A stretch of 27,972 bases of DNA, taken from contig JACKEH010000058.1 in assembly GCA_020633125.1 (NCBI GenBank), forward strand, positions 1 to 27,972, given 5' to 3'. Under the pieces are notes generated by a model. That model had not been told where the DNA came from, did not search any database, and saw only the letters and a program-made list of their open reading frames with translations. A program made the translations under genes and the position numbers. This stretch comes from Sandaracinus sp. (lineage in GTDB: Bacteria; Myxococcota_A; Polyangia; Polyangiales; Houyiibacteriaceae). Below, in pieces: positions 1 to 6,897 of this stretch (its first letter is position 1; the number at the start of each line of letters is the position of its first letter).

Positions 1-1
1 C

Positions 2-241
2 CTCTCGAGCGATCTGGCTCGCGACATCGTGCGCGAGGGCCTCGAGAAGCGCTGCGTCGCGTGCAACTGCTTCAACTACTCGTGGGACGACGAGTGGAAC
101 GCGGGGATCATGGCGAGCGCCGAAGCCGGCGAGAGCGTCGACGGAGTGGTCGCGCTTCGCACGCCCGACCGCGTGAAGCTCCGCCTCGTGACGGGCGGCA
201 GCAGCGGAAACACCCTCGACCTTCACGACGACGGAGTCTGA
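2..241 (+). CDS. C-terminal part of an unidentified protein (5' end outside window)
   Basis: An open frame runs from the window edge to the TGA at 239-241, giving 79 visible residues. It could also be read from a GTG at 29, but the frame stays open upstream, so this is probably the tail of a longer protein. The visible part contains a CVACNCFNYSWDDEW segment with two closely spaced cysteines (a CxxC pattern plus a further Cys) and ends in an acidic LDLHDDGV tail. I do not recognise the family. The next gene starts one base after the stop, so the two are probably cotranscribed. The cysteine pair could bind metal, but that is a guess. Confidence 0.6.
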   Translation, partial: LSSDLARDIVREGLEKRCVACNCFNYSWDDEWNAGIMASAEAGESVDGVVALRTPDRVKLRLVTGGSSGNTLDLHDDGV

Positions 242-242
242 G

Positions 243-584
243 ATGCTGCCGGCGTTCCTCTCGATGGAAGGCGCCCTCGCCGCGCTCTGTTTCGTGATTC
301 AGCTCGGCGTCACCGGTCTCGGCCTCGTCTTCGCGCTCGTCTTCTACGTCCTGGGGACGAGGGTCGCCGAGGAGGCCCGCAAGCCGTGGAACGTCGCGTT
401 GGTGGTGACTGGAGCAATCGTGCTCCTCGGCTGGCTGGGCGTGTTGATCCTCTACGTGGTGCCTGAACCCGTCGTCAGGGCACGCGCACGACACGCACGC
501 CCTCGACCGCAAAGCCGACCGAGACGCGCTCACAGACAAGCGGGTCTGCCGTTGAAGGCGAGAGGTCGGCCGAGTTGCCGATGA
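243..584 (+). CDS. Small two-helix membrane protein
   Basis: The protein has 113 residues. Its ATG lies one base after the preceding stop, which indicates a shared transcript. Two hydrophobic stretches at about residues 8-38 and 50-72 look like transmembrane helices, separated by a short polar loop with EEARKPW. The last 35 or so residues are Arg-rich and low in complexity. They are encoded in the 110 bases that overlap, on the opposite strand, the end of the lipoprotein gene at 475, so this tail is probably a by-product of antisense overlap. I do not recognise a family. The membrane location is well supported; the function is unknown. Confidence 0.6.
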   Translation: MLPAFLSMEGALAALCFVIQLGVTGLGLVFALVFYVLGTRVAEEARKPWNVALVVTGAIVLLGWLGVLILYVVPEPVVRARARHARPRPQSRPRRAHRQAGLPLKARGRPSCR

Positions 585-1695
585 TGGTGCGCGCGAGCTC
601 GCGGTTGGCTTCGGACATCTGCGCGACGAGGTCGTCGACGCCCACGTGACCGCCCATCTCTCCAGAGAGGAAGCGCCGGTCGAGCTCGAAGCGGAGCTCC
701 ACTTCTCGTAGCTCGCCTGGGAGCGGCAACCCGGTCGCGTGGCTCGGAAACTGGAGATCGAGGTCGGACCAACGGGCGCGGACGACGTTTCCGAAGACAT
801 CACCTCGCACCTCGGCCGCGAGAGTCGCCGAGGTCGTCATCCGCTGGTCCAAGCCCGTGAGCCCGCCGCCCGATTCCGTCGCCCCGAGGTAGAGCGCGAC
901 GCCGACGTCGTCGTCGTAGAACCGGTTGTCGACATCCGTCACTTCGACGAGGACGTACCAACCCTGCTCCGCGATGAACCCGGCGATCGTTCCGTCGAGG
1001 CATCCCGACGTCGTTCCGCCGGGACACATCGTGCGCTCGGCGACTCCTTCGAGCACGGGGACGAGACCCTCGAACCCGTTGTCGACTCCTTGGCGCGAGC
1101 CGTCGCGGCTCAGGTAGTCGGGGAAGAAGTCCTGACAGGTACCGGTCGCCCCGAAGCCCGCGTCTTCCCCGTCGAGGTTGAATCCGATCTTCGCCCCGAC
1201 GCGGCCCCCGTCGGTTCCGACGGGAGTGGTCACCGAAAGGGAATCCACGACGAAAGCGAATGAGGCGCCATCCAACGTCGAGGCAAGCGACACGGTTCGT
1301 TCTTCCTCGGAGCGTGTCGGGGTGGTGGTCTCGCAGGGCGGGTCGGTCTCCGGAGCGCACGTGAAGTCACGCTCGGGGAAGAGGTGGCCGTCGGGCCCAC
1401 CGTCCACTCCGCCGTCGAAAGGTGCGGGGGCGTCCGGAGTGTCCGTGCGTGCGTCGTCCGCGAACCCACTGTCCAGCCCACCGTCCAGCACGTAGGGGCC
1501 GTTCGGGTTCCGAATCACGCCGCCATCGGCCAGCACGCAAGACCAGCCGTCTCCGACCGGGGTGCTGCCTTCCGGGCAGCGGCAGCTACCCGTCGCTCGA
1601 TCCTCGACGAGGTCTCCGCAGAGATTCCGCTTGGAGGTACATGCGCTCAGGAGAGTGAGCGCAAGGGCGAAATGGAGAACGAACACACGCGACAT
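475..1695 (-). CDS. Secreted lipoprotein of unknown function
   Basis: A 406-residue protein. The start at MSRVFVLHFALALTLLSACTS gives a compact lipoprotein signal peptide with lipobox LSAC. The open frame continues upstream but would run into the MopE-like gene, so the internal ATG at 1695 is preferred; no clear Shine-Dalgarno sequence is seen. After the lipid cysteine there is a Cys-containing segment (NLCGDLVEDRATGSCRCPEGS) followed by a linker rich in Asp, Gly and Ala to about residue 110. A globular domain of about 280 residues with several cysteines follows. It is 61 bases downstream of the MopE-like gene on the same strand and may share its transcript. Outer-membrane or surface attachment is inferred. 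No family is recognised for the globular part. Confidence 0.8.
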   Translation of the reverse strand: MSRVFVLHFALALTLLSACTSKRNLCGDLVEDRATGSCRCPEGSTPVGDGWSCVLADGGVIRNPNGPYVLDGGLDSGFADDARTDTPDAPAPFDGGVDGGPDGHLFPERDFTCAPETDPPCETTTPTRSEEERTVSLASTLDGASFAFVVDSLSVTTPVGTDGGRVGAKIGFNLDGEDAGFGATGTCQDFFPDYLSRDGSRQGVDNGFEGLVPVLEGVAERTMCPGGTTSGCLDGTIAGFIAEQGWYVLVEVTDVDNRFYDDDVGVALYLGATESGGGLTGLDQRMTTSATLAAEVRGDVFGNVVRARWSDLDLQFPSHATGLPLPGELREVELRFELDRRFLSGEMGGHVGVDDLVAQMSEANRELARTIIGNSADLSPSTADPLVCERVSVGFAVEGVRVVRVP

Positions 1696-1756
1696 GGTCG
1701 CGATGTTGGCTCGGGAGCTTCGTCGAGAACAACTGCTCTCGCTGGGCGGGAATCGA

Positions 1757-4033
1757 CTAGAGCCAACTGCTCGGACAGGGGACGCAGTGTCCACGGTCGC
1801 CGATGAAGCTTCCGAAGCTGAGGGGAGCGTAGCGCTGCACGTACACGGCCTCGAGGTCGACGGTTCCGTTGGCGATTTGCGGGTCGACGATGGTGCCGAT
1901 CTCGTAGCGTGGGTAGCTACTCGACTCTCCATAGAGGTTGGCGATCCAGTCGCTCTCGGTTGCGGTGACCGTCAACGAGTCGTCGCAGCCCGGGGGGCCC
2001 CAGGCCGAGATGATGGCACGCATCTGTGCGCCGGAACTCTCGAGTCCCACGGAGACGCGCATCGTCGTGTTGGTCGCGTTCATCACGCAGTTGCTCGAGA
2101 TGCTTCTCGAGGAAACGCCGATTTCGACCGGGCCAGCCGGGGTGAGGCGGTAGAGGTAGGCGTTTCGCGTGACGTAATCGAACATCGCCGCGTAGCCCCG
2201 ACGCCCGGCAGAGACCGTCGGCAACGAGCGAGTGCGACCGGACGATGCGGTTCCCACCGTTCGCTGGGGAGTGATGGTGGTCGTGAGGAAGGGAATGGGA
2301 CCCGTGATCGACGTCCGCGTCAGTAGGTGTGTCGACGTGACCCGGAAGGTGGAGCCGCCCCAATCGACGAGTTCCCCGCTGTTCAGATAGAGAGCATGGC
2401 GAGTCGTATCGCCGGCTTGCACCATTCGCTGAATGGAAGTCGCGGGACGACCAATCGTGGAGCAAGCACTCGGCAAACATCCGTGAAAGGACGAACGCGC
2501 GTTGGCGATCGAGCGCGTCGCCGAGTTCCACTCACACGCACGATGCACGCTCTCGTCGACTCGTGAATCGCAGTCGTCGTTCAGGTGGTTGCAGGTTTCT
2601 GCGGTGGGGCCGACGTAGGCGCCGGAGCAGACCAGCGAAGACCCGTTGCACTGCTGCGTGCCCTTTCGGCAGGTGCCCACGTTGGAACCGCACTCGGCGT
2701 TGACGCCGTCGATGTCGAGATCCGCGTTGTCGGGCACACCGTCGCAATCGTCATCGATTCCGTTGCACGTCTCGGTGCGCGGGCCGACCGCGCCCGTGCA
2801 GGAACCCCACGCGCCGGTGGTACAGGTCTGAGTCCCAGCCGAGCAGTACCCCACGTCCGAGCCACACGGCCGGGTCATGCCGTTCGTACATGCGCAGCCT
2901 TCGTCCGTGATGCTGTCGCAGTCGTCGTCGACGCCGCCGTTGCAGATCTCGGTCGTCGGTTCGATGACGCCCGCCTGCTCCGCGCACGAGCGCGGCCAGG
3001 CACCCTCGACGCAGGTCTGCAACACGCTCTGGCAACGGCCGGTGTCCATGCCGCAGCGACGCGTGGTGCCGTTGATGCACTCGCAGCCTTCGTCCACCGT
3101 GTCGTCGCAATCCTCGTCGCGACTGTCGGCGTTGCACTGCTCGGTGCCGGGCAACACGCTGTCCAGACAGCTCGTCCAACCGTCGAACGTACAGACGCGG
3201 GAGCCCGCGCGGCAGACACCTCGTCCCGCGAACGTCGTGTCGCACGCTTCGGACAAACCTTCGGGGGTGCAGGGACAGTTCTCGTCGATCGAGTCGTCAC
3301 AGTCCTCGTCGTCGACCATCGCGTCGCACACTTCGCTGCCGCTCGGGTTGATGTTGCGTTGCTCGTCGTTGCAATCGCCCGGGAGAACCGCGTATCCGCC
3401 GGGCGCGCCACACGCGACGATCGTGTCGCCTTCAATCCCGAAGCCGTCGCCATCGCGGTCGCGATAGAAGGTCTCGTCGGGGTTCTCATCGACCGAGCCG
3501 TCGCAATCTTGGTCACCGCCACCGCACGGATCGACGGAACCCGGGTTGATCGCGCGATCGGAGTCGTTGCAGTCCGTGCCGCAGTGCTCGCCGTTGCAGC
3601 ATCGTTCCGCGACGAAACCGTCTTCGTCGGCGTCGCCTTCCGGTCCGGCGACCGTGCTCGGGTCGCAGTCCTCGTCCACACCGCCCTCGTCGCAGATTTC
3701 GACGGAGCCCGGACCGATGTTCTCGTCGGAGTCGTCGCAATCGGTTCCGCCGCAGCGGACGTCGGCCGCGCCGTCGCCGTCCACGTCCCGACAGGCCTCT
3801 CCGCACGTGCGAGTCGACTCGTCGCATTCCATCAGGGGGCAGGGTGAGCTGCCCGCGACACAACCTCTCGCGTCCGCGCTCGCGTCTCCCGGCGCACATC
3901 GTTCCGAGCCGGTGCAGAACACGCCGTCCGAGCACTCCGTGTCGGACGCGCAGGTGGCCGCGGCGTCACTCGTAGGTGACCCGCCGCTCTGACATCCGAC
4001 CCATAGGGCCCCGAGAACGATCCATCGTCGCAT
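1757..4033 (-). CDS. MopE-like lipoprotein with Cys/Asp-rich metal-binding-type repeats
   Basis: A 758-residue protein. Two ATGs are possible, at 4045 and 4033. The second has GGATGGGGGA a few bases upstream and leads straight into the signal sequence MRRWIVLGALWVGC, so it is preferred. Residues of about 30-490 consist of repeats of the type DCDDSDxxIxPGxxExCDxxxxDDCDxxxDE, together with Cys-rich units of the type CTNGxTRPCGSDxGxCxxGxQTC. Both are typical of the 'putative metal-binding motif' proteins (MopE-related) abundant in myxobacteria; in Methylococcus, MopE binds copper. The last 260 or so residues lack repeats, are rich in Ser and Thr, and are not recognised. The lipobox (WVGC) is weak. 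Surface exposure and metal binding are inferred from the family. Confidence 0.85.
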   Translation of the reverse strand: MRRWIVLGALWVGCQSGGSPTSDAAATCASDTECSDGVFCTGSERCAPGDASADARGCVAGSSPCPLMECDESTRTCGEACRDVDGDGAADVRCGGTDCDDSDENIGPGSVEICDEGGVDEDCDPSTVAGPEGDADEDGFVAERCCNGEHCGTDCNDSDRAINPGSVDPCGGGDQDCDGSVDENPDETFYRDRDGDGFGIEGDTIVACGAPGGYAVLPGDCNDEQRNINPSGSEVCDAMVDDEDCDDSIDENCPCTPEGLSEACDTTFAGRGVCRAGSRVCTFDGWTSCLDSVLPGTEQCNADSRDEDCDDTVDEGCECINGTTRRCGMDTGRCQSVLQTCVEGAWPRSCAEQAGVIEPTTEICNGGVDDDCDSITDEGCACTNGMTRPCGSDVGYCSAGTQTCTTGAWGSCTGAVGPRTETCNGIDDDCDGVPDNADLDIDGVNAECGSNVGTCRKGTQQCNGSSLVCSGAYVGPTAETCNHLNDDCDSRVDESVHRACEWNSATRSIANARSSFHGCLPSACSTIGRPATSIQRMVQAGDTTRHALYLNSGELVDWGGSTFRVTSTHLLTRTSITGPIPFLTTTITPQRTVGTASSGRTRSLPTVSAGRRGYAAMFDYVTRNAYLYRLTPAGPVEIGVSSRSISSNCVMNATNTTMRVSVGLESSGAQMRAIISAWGPPGCDDSLTVTATESDWIANLYGESSSYPRYEIGTIVDPQIANGTVDLEAVYVQRYAPLSFGSFIGDRGHCVPCPSSWL

Positions 4034-4090
4034 GAAGTCCCCCATCCTCAGTAGATTGGTACCCGATTAGGGATGCGAGTGCACCTCGCA

Positions 4091-4103
4091 CTTGCCTGGC
4101 AAG
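4091..4103. promoter_or_regulatory. Perfect 6-1-6 inverted repeat, possible operator
   Basis: CTTGCC-T-GGCAAG lies in the 108-base divergent region between the MopE-like gene (minus) and the small plus-strand gene starting at 4142. An exact palindrome with a one-base centre between divergent genes could be a repressor site, but there is only one copy and no known consensus is matched. Confidence 0.25.
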
Positions 4104-4141
4104 CGACCCTCCCCATCTTCGCCGGCCCTTCGAGGCCCGCC

Positions 4142-4483
4142 ATGCACACCGTGACCCTCTACCGCCCCGTCGGCCCCGCCGAGCTCGTGCTCGTCGAGGC
4201 GTCGGGGTACCGTCGCTTCCCGCCGCGTCTTCCCGAGCAGCCGATCTTCTACCCGGTCTGCAACGAGGCCTACGCGCGTGAGATCGCGGAGCGTTGGAAC
4301 GTCGCCGAGAGCGGCGCCGGCATCGTGCTGCGTTTCGCGGTTCGGGAGGACGTCGTCGCGCGCTACCCCCACCAGATCGTGGGCGCGCGCCACCACGAAG
4401 AGCTCTGGGTTCCCGCCGAAGAGCTCGAGGCGTTCAACGACGCCATCGTCGGACCGATCGAGGTCGTCGCGCGCTTCGGTTGA
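4142..4483 (+). CDS. Small 'ADP-ribosylation/crystallin J1'-annotated family protein
   Basis: A 113-residue protein read from ATG 4142, which has GAGG six bases upstream. An in-frame ATG at 4073 would add an unconserved-looking N-terminus. The sequence has the hallmarks I recall for a small bacterial family usually labelled ADP-ribosylation/crystallin J1: TLYRPVGPAELVLVEASGYRRFPPRLPEQPIFYPV near the start, then ...VGARHHEELWVPAEELEAFN, and a C-terminal IVGPIEVVARF. That label is inherited; I see no catalytic motif and the biochemical role is unknown. It is soluble with no signal peptide. It stands alone, is convergent with the operon ending at 4520, and is closed by a strong hairpin immediately after the stop. 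Confidence 0.8.
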   Translation: MHTVTLYRPVGPAELVLVEASGYRRFPPRLPEQPIFYPVCNEAYAREIAERWNVAESGAGIVLRFAVREDVVARYPHQIVGARHHEELWVPAEELEAFNDAIVGPIEVVARFG

Positions 4484-4518
4484 GCGCGAGGTCCCGCCTT
4501 CGAGGCGTGGCCTCGCGC
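4484..4518. terminator. Nested-hairpin bidirectional terminator between convergent genes
   Basis: GCGCGAGG (4484-4491) is the exact reverse complement of CCTCGCGC (4511-4518). The loop holds a second stem, CGCC-TTCGA-GGCG. The structure starts at the base after the TGA of the plus gene and ends two bases before the stop of the minus gene. That exactly fills the convergent gap and suggests termination from both sides. There is no strong T-tract. Confidence 0.6.
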
Positions 4519-4519
4519 T

Positions 4520-5182
4520 TCACGCGAAGCGCAGGCCGATCACGAAGGCGGCCACGCCGAGCACGAAGACCGCCGCGAAACGACGCGCGGGAGCCGCGAC
4601 GAAGCGGTCGTGCTCGTCGAACGCACGGGAGGCGAAGAGAAAGGCGCCGCTCACCCACGCCGCGAAGCCGAAGAGCGCCATCAACGTCCAGCCGAGGTGC
4701 GGACGAGGTACGTCGCGAAGCAGCGCGAGGTGCTCGGCGCGGCGCTGCTCCACGCTCTTGTTGGCGTCGATCGGCGGAGGCGGCAGCGACGCCATCAGGT
4801 CTGCCAGGTGGGCGTCGGCTTCCGCGAGCCGCTCGGGATGAGGCACGTAGAAGCTTCGCGTCGAGAGGATCGCCCCTCGCACCCCCCGCCACGCCGAGAG
4901 CGCGCGCTCGGTCTCGCCTTCGGCTTCCGCCGTCGCGCCGAGGGTTCGAAGCGCCTCCAACGCTTCGGTGCTCCACGGGTTGCCGGGCGCGTACCACTTG
5001 GCCGCGCGGCGGTAGTGCACGATCGCGGCGTCGAGGTCGTCGTCCATGCGCAAGGCGTCGCCACGTCGCAGCTCGCCGTGCGCACCGACCAGCACGCGGG
5101 CCACCAGCATCGCGAGCAACACACCCGCCAGGCCCACCGCGCGCATGACCTTGCGTGCCGTTTCACGACGCGCTCCGCTCAC
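4520..5182 (-). CDS. Membrane-anchored TPR-like protein
   Basis: A 220-residue protein starting at a GTG whose bases overlap the TGA of the upstream permease gene (GTGA), which implies translational coupling. An ATG at 5146 is an alternative. A transmembrane helix at about residues 13-32 is followed by an Ala-rich helical region (about 35-125) containing DLDAAIVHYRRAAKWYAPG, similar to one or two tetratricopeptide repeats. Two further helices lie at about 165-185 and 198-216. The C-terminus ends in the membrane. It is the last gene of a three-gene membrane operon. A role in supporting or regulating the neighbouring ABC-2 permease is inferred from position only. Confidence 0.75.
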   Translation of the reverse strand: MSGARRETARKVMRAVGLAGVLLAMLVARVLVGAHGELRRGDALRMDDDLDAAIVHYRRAAKWYAPGNPWSTEALEALRTLGATAEAEGETERALSAWRGVRGAILSTRSFYVPHPERLAEADAHLADLMASLPPPPIDANKSVEQRRAEHLALLRDVPRPHLGWTLMALFGFAAWVSGAFLFASRAFDEHDRFVAAPARRFAAVFVLGVAAFVIGLRFA

Positions 5183-6105
5183 GGGAAGTCTCGCTTTCGG
5201 AACGCCATCGATGCGAACGCCAGCGCCAAGACGGTGTAGCCCACGCCGTAGCCGAGGGTCGTCAGAAGGTAGCTCGGCACGTCCGCGCCGTGCAGCGCGT
5301 GCCGACCCGGGACGAAGAGGTTGAAGTTCGGGACCACCCGCGCGAGGCCGTGGAGCAGCGCGACGACTTCGTCACCGAGGAGGCGCGAGTGAATGGTCTG
5401 CATCGTGTCCGCGCTGCGGCCGACCATCCACACCCCGGCCGTGAAGGCGCCGGTGAGGAAGGGCGTGGAGAACGCGCCGAAGAAGAGCGCGACCGCCGCG
5501 AGCAACGTGACCTCCGCCGCGTTCAGCACGAGCGCGTAGATCACGGGAGTCACCTCCACCTCCGTCGTCGCCGCGCAGGCTGCCCCCGCGCCGAGCGTGA
5601 GCGCGGCCCACGCGATCCCCCACGTCGTCGCGTCCTTCGCTTTCCAAACGACGAGCCCGAGCGCGGCGAGCAGCGCGACGGGCACCCCGAGCAGGAGGGC
5701 GAGGCTTCCTTCGGCCTGGAGCCCCATCACGAAGAGCTGAAGGCCGCCCATGACCATCACGAAGACGAAGCCCGTCAGCGCGATGCCCAGGTGTTTGCCG
5801 ACCAGGAACTCCCACCGATGGATCGGACGCGGGAGGATCACGTAGAGCGTCTTGCGCTCGATCTCCTTGTAGAGGAGCGACGAGCCCAAGAAGATCGCCA
5901 CCACCACGGAGAAGAGCGAGATCGACGCCAGTCCGACGTCTTCCACCACACGTCGCTGCTGGTCGAGCGAGAGCTCTCCGAGCGCGAGGGAGAAGAGGAG
6001 CACGCCGCTCGCGAGCCCGACCACGCCGAGCAGGATTCGGTCCCGCACCGCTTCGCGGAACGTGTTCAGGGCGATGGCGTAGATGCGGACGAGCGAGCCG
6101 ATCAC
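5179..6105 (-). CDS. ABC-2 type transporter permease, NosY-like
   Basis: A 308-residue protein beginning at GTG 6105, which overlaps the stop of the previous gene as GTGA and has GGAGGAAGG six bases upstream. The N-terminal segment SLVRIYAIALNTFREAVRDRILLGVV and the motif YKEIERKTLYVILPRPIHRWEFLVGKHLG are characteristic of ABC-2 permeases of the NosY/COG1277 kind, in which this amphipathic segment precedes the second helix. About six transmembrane helices are visible. Such permeases need a separate ATPase, and none is encoded in this operon or elsewhere in the window, so the partner must be outside it. The substrate is unknown. Membrane location is certain and the family call is strong. Confidence 0.88.
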   Translation of the reverse strand: MIGSLVRIYAIALNTFREAVRDRILLGVVGLASGVLLFSLALGELSLDQQRRVVEDVGLASISLFSVVVAIFLGSSLLYKEIERKTLYVILPRPIHRWEFLVGKHLGIALTGFVFVMVMGGLQLFVMGLQAEGSLALLLGVPVALLAALGLVVWKAKDATTWGIAWAALTLGAGAACAATTEVEVTPVIYALVLNAAEVTLLAAVALFFGAFSTPFLTGAFTAGVWMVGRSADTMQTIHSRLLGDEVVALLHGLARVVPNFNLFVPGRHALHGADVPSYLLTTLGYGVGYTVLALAFASMAFRKRDFP

Positions 6106-6722
6106 GGCGAGCCTTCCTCCAGTGGAAAGAGCCTCGCGGGCGCTTCCTCTCCGCCGACGAACGGCGTGCCGGTCACGAAGACTGCGAGGCCGTTGACCGC
6201 CAACGCGAAGAAGCCCGCCGCGAGCAACGCGTGGCCGACCCGGAGCCAACGCCGCGAAGCGGGGCGACGCACGAGGTCGAAGGCGTCGACGAACGCGTGC
6301 AGCGAGAGCTCGAGGTGAAGGGCGACGAACGCCAAGCCGAGGCAGCTCGCGACGGCCGGGAGCGCGTACGGAAGGGTGCTGCGAAGCTGGTGGTACGCGA
6401 GCACGGGATCTTGGCCAGACGCCAGCGGCCACCAGGCGAGCGCCGCGTGGGCCACCGCGAACGCCGACGCGAGCACCAGCGCGATGCGTTGCAGCCGCGC
6501 ATGCCCCTCGAGGCCGGGGAGCTCGCTTCGCGCCGTGGCGAGGGCGAGCACCACGCCGAGCGCGAGCACGCCGAGCAGGACCCCGGCTCCGACGGCGGAA
6601 GGCGCGCGCGCGATGAAGACTTCCCGGCCGTGGACCGCGCCTCCGACCGTCCAGAGGTACGCCACCGCGAAGGTCACTCCGAAGAGCACGCCTCCCGTGG
6701 CATGGAGCCTGCGAGCGTTCAC
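6102..6722 (-). CDS. Five-helix membrane protein with conserved-looking histidines
   Basis: A 206-residue protein starting at GTG 6722. Five hydrophobic helices are visible at about residues 9-26, 40-62, 76-100, 115-145 and 160-185. Histidines fall in or beside helices 3 (VAHAALAWW), 4 (ALHLELSLHAF) and 5 (RVGHALLAA). Five helices with membrane histidines recall the b-type haem cytochrome subunits of succinate:quinone oxidoreductases, but I cannot confirm that from the sequence. It heads an operon with the ABC-2 permease, whose GTG overlaps this gene's TGA. A TATAAC hexamer ten bases before the GTG is a possible -10 element. The function remains open. Confidence 0.75.
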   Translation of the reverse strand: MNARRLHATGGVLFGVTFAVAYLWTVGGAVHGREVFIARAPSAVGAGVLLGVLALGVVLALATARSELPGLEGHARLQRIALVLASAFAVAHAALAWWPLASGQDPVLAYHQLRSTLPYALPAVASCLGLAFVALHLELSLHAFVDAFDLVRRPASRRWLRVGHALLAAGFFALAVNGLAVFVTGTPFVGGEEAPARLFPLEEGSP

Positions 6723-6732
6723 CGCGCTTGGG

Positions 6733-6738
6733 GTTATA
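6733..6738 (-). promoter_or_regulatory. Possible -10 element for the membrane operon
   Basis: TATAAC on the minus strand, ten bases upstream of the GTG at 6722, in otherwise GC-rich sequence. No Shine-Dalgarno sequence is evident, so transcription may start at or near the start codon. No convincing -35 element is seen. Confidence 0.3.
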
Positions 6739-6772
6739 CGGCTCGGCGCGCGACGTCAACGAAGCCGCGGAC

Positions 6773-6790
6773 CGGCCCCCCGAGGGGCCG
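6773..6790. terminator. All-GC hairpin downstream of the phosphatase gene
   Basis: CGGCCCC-CCGA-GGGGCCG forms a seven-base-pair GC stem with a four-base loop, between the end of the PhoD-like gene (6898) and the next minus-strand operon (6722). There is no following T-run, so this may be a factor-independent pause or terminator, or simply GC-rich sequence. Confidence 0.35.
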
Positions 6791-6897
6791 CTTCGGCCGG
6801 GAGCTCCGCTGCTCTCGGGGCACGAATCCGTACGCGGATTCATCGTCTTCGAGGGCCGACCCGAAGTCGCACGGATCGAATCCGGGAAAGGGGGGCC

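Noticed and set aside
1724..1741. CGAGA/TCTCG inverted repeat between the MopE-like and lipoprotein genes
   Set aside because: The stem is only five base pairs and the gap is 61 bases, so it is too weak to call a terminator.
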